From contig JAQISU010000094.1 of NCBI GenBank assembly GCA_029339505.1, positions 1,868,001 through 1,932,000 of the forward strand: 64,000 nucleotides of DNA, given 5' to 3'. Below are positions 63,827-64,000 of this stretch, one piece after another. Source of the DNA: Unio delphinus (lineage: Eukaryota; Mollusca; Bivalvia; Unionida; Unionidae). The notes below the pieces were generated by a model. It did no database searches. It was not told where the DNA came from and saw only the letters and a program-made list of their open reading frames with translations. The translations under genes and the position numbers were made by a program. The stretch's first letter is position 1. The number at the start of each line of letters is the position of its first letter.

Positions 63827-64000
63827 ATGAAGGAATTCAAGAGATTATCGAAAATTAAACCTAAATTCAATCTCGATAGAGTCTCTGTTAAACCAAAACG
63901 TATAAACGACTATAGCATAAAGGAGTTCAATAGATTATCAAAAATTAACCCCGGATTTAATCGGGATAGAGTCTCTGTTAAACCAAAACGTAAGAACGAC
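63827..64000 (+). CDS. Repeat protein, partial (runs off window)
   Basis: Open from ATG 63,827 to the window end (58 codons). It has two 30-residue repeats, the first 'KEFKRLSKIKPKFN' plus 'LDRVSVKPKRIND', the second 'KEFNRLSKINPGFN' plus 'RDRVSVKPKRKND'; 90-bp period in the DNA. Very basic. No family recognised; nucleic-acid binding is possible. Confidence 0.6.
   Translation, partial: MKEFKRLSKIKPKFNLDRVSVKPKRINDYSIKEFNRLSKINPGFNRDRVSVKPKRKND

Larger units (their letters stand above)
51750..64000. mobile_element. Polinton/Maverick or adintovirus-like integrated element (structural half)
   Basis: A compact gene block unlike the flanking intron-rich DNA. It contains a virion-type gene set known from Polintons and adintoviruses: pX-like, major capsid, pVI-like, adenain-like protease, fibre-like and penton-like genes in one direction. 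An opposite-strand block with an HNH endonuclease and a zinc-ribbon protein follows. The left border is somewhere near 51.75-51.87 kb; terminal inverted repeats could not be shown. Polymerase B, integrase and packaging ATPase, expected in such elements, are not in the window. Most structural genes carry one break, so this copy is probably a recent endogenous one rather than a functional virus. Sequencing error is an alternative cause of the homopolymer breaks. Confidence 0.75.

Overview
The window is animal nuclear DNA, most likely from a mollusc. It is AT-rich, packed with di-, tri- and tetranucleotide microsatellites, and carries tRNA-derived SINE copies whose bodies resemble repeats typical of mollusc genomes (for example 'tactggccgccatgt' near 28.0 and 41.1 kb, and 'taatgtgactg' near 1.6 and 27.8 kb). 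This assignment comes from remembered family features; no search was run.

Region 1 (1-6.9 kb) is intergenic: microsatellites, one SINE fragment, and a decayed L2/CR1-type LINE on the minus strand at 2.2-4.9 kb.

Region 2 (6.9-46.5 kb) is one host gene on the plus strand. It encodes an SLC13-type (DASS family) sodium-coupled anion/dicarboxylate transporter in 14 coding exons. All exon phases join to a 616-residue protein with both SN-containing substrate motifs and the family signature around '[11 protein letters not shown]'. Its introns hold the repeats: a LINE remnant (13.4-14.3 kb), a 43-bp minisatellite (17.6-18.4 kb), a 21-bp minisatellite whose units look like 3' splice sites and which runs up to exon 4 (23-24.3 kb), a 54-bp minisatellite (24.7-25.05 kb), a decayed Ty3/gypsy element (29.6-32.6 kb), and a LINE with an intact 742-codon reverse-transcriptase frame between two (ATAC)n tracts (36.9-39.1 kb). 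Intron 13 appears to use a GC-AG splice pair.

Region 3 (46.5-51.7 kb) is mostly empty. A few small candidate exons near 50.4-51.3 kb have matching splice phases and end at a stop, but I do not recognise the product.

Region 4 (about 51.75 kb to the window end) has a different character. It is gene-dense and compact, and looks like the structural half of a Polinton/Maverick- or adintovirus-like element. Plus-strand genes in order: a coiled-coil/AT-hook virion-type protein, a small pX-like basic protein, a double-jelly-roll-type major capsid protein, a pVI-like hydrophobic protein, an adenain-like cysteine protease, a fibre-like coiled-coil protein, a membrane protein, a penton/minor-capsid-type protein, and a small unknown gene. 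Minus-strand genes follow: an unknown, an HNH homing endonuclease and a zinc-ribbon protein. A final plus-strand gene runs off the window. Polymerase B, integrase and packaging ATPase are not in the window and would be expected to the right.

Seven of the eight structural genes carry what looks like one lesion each: two in-frame stops, four frame changes at runs of 7-8 A or T, and one other frame change. A 579-bp segment is triplicated. Unusual shared features of the element are short perfect hairpins at gene ends, a TATAAA-like motif touching many start codons, and a structured noncoding interval at 61.74-62.93 kb with iteron-like repeats and a 107-bp bistable inverted repeat.
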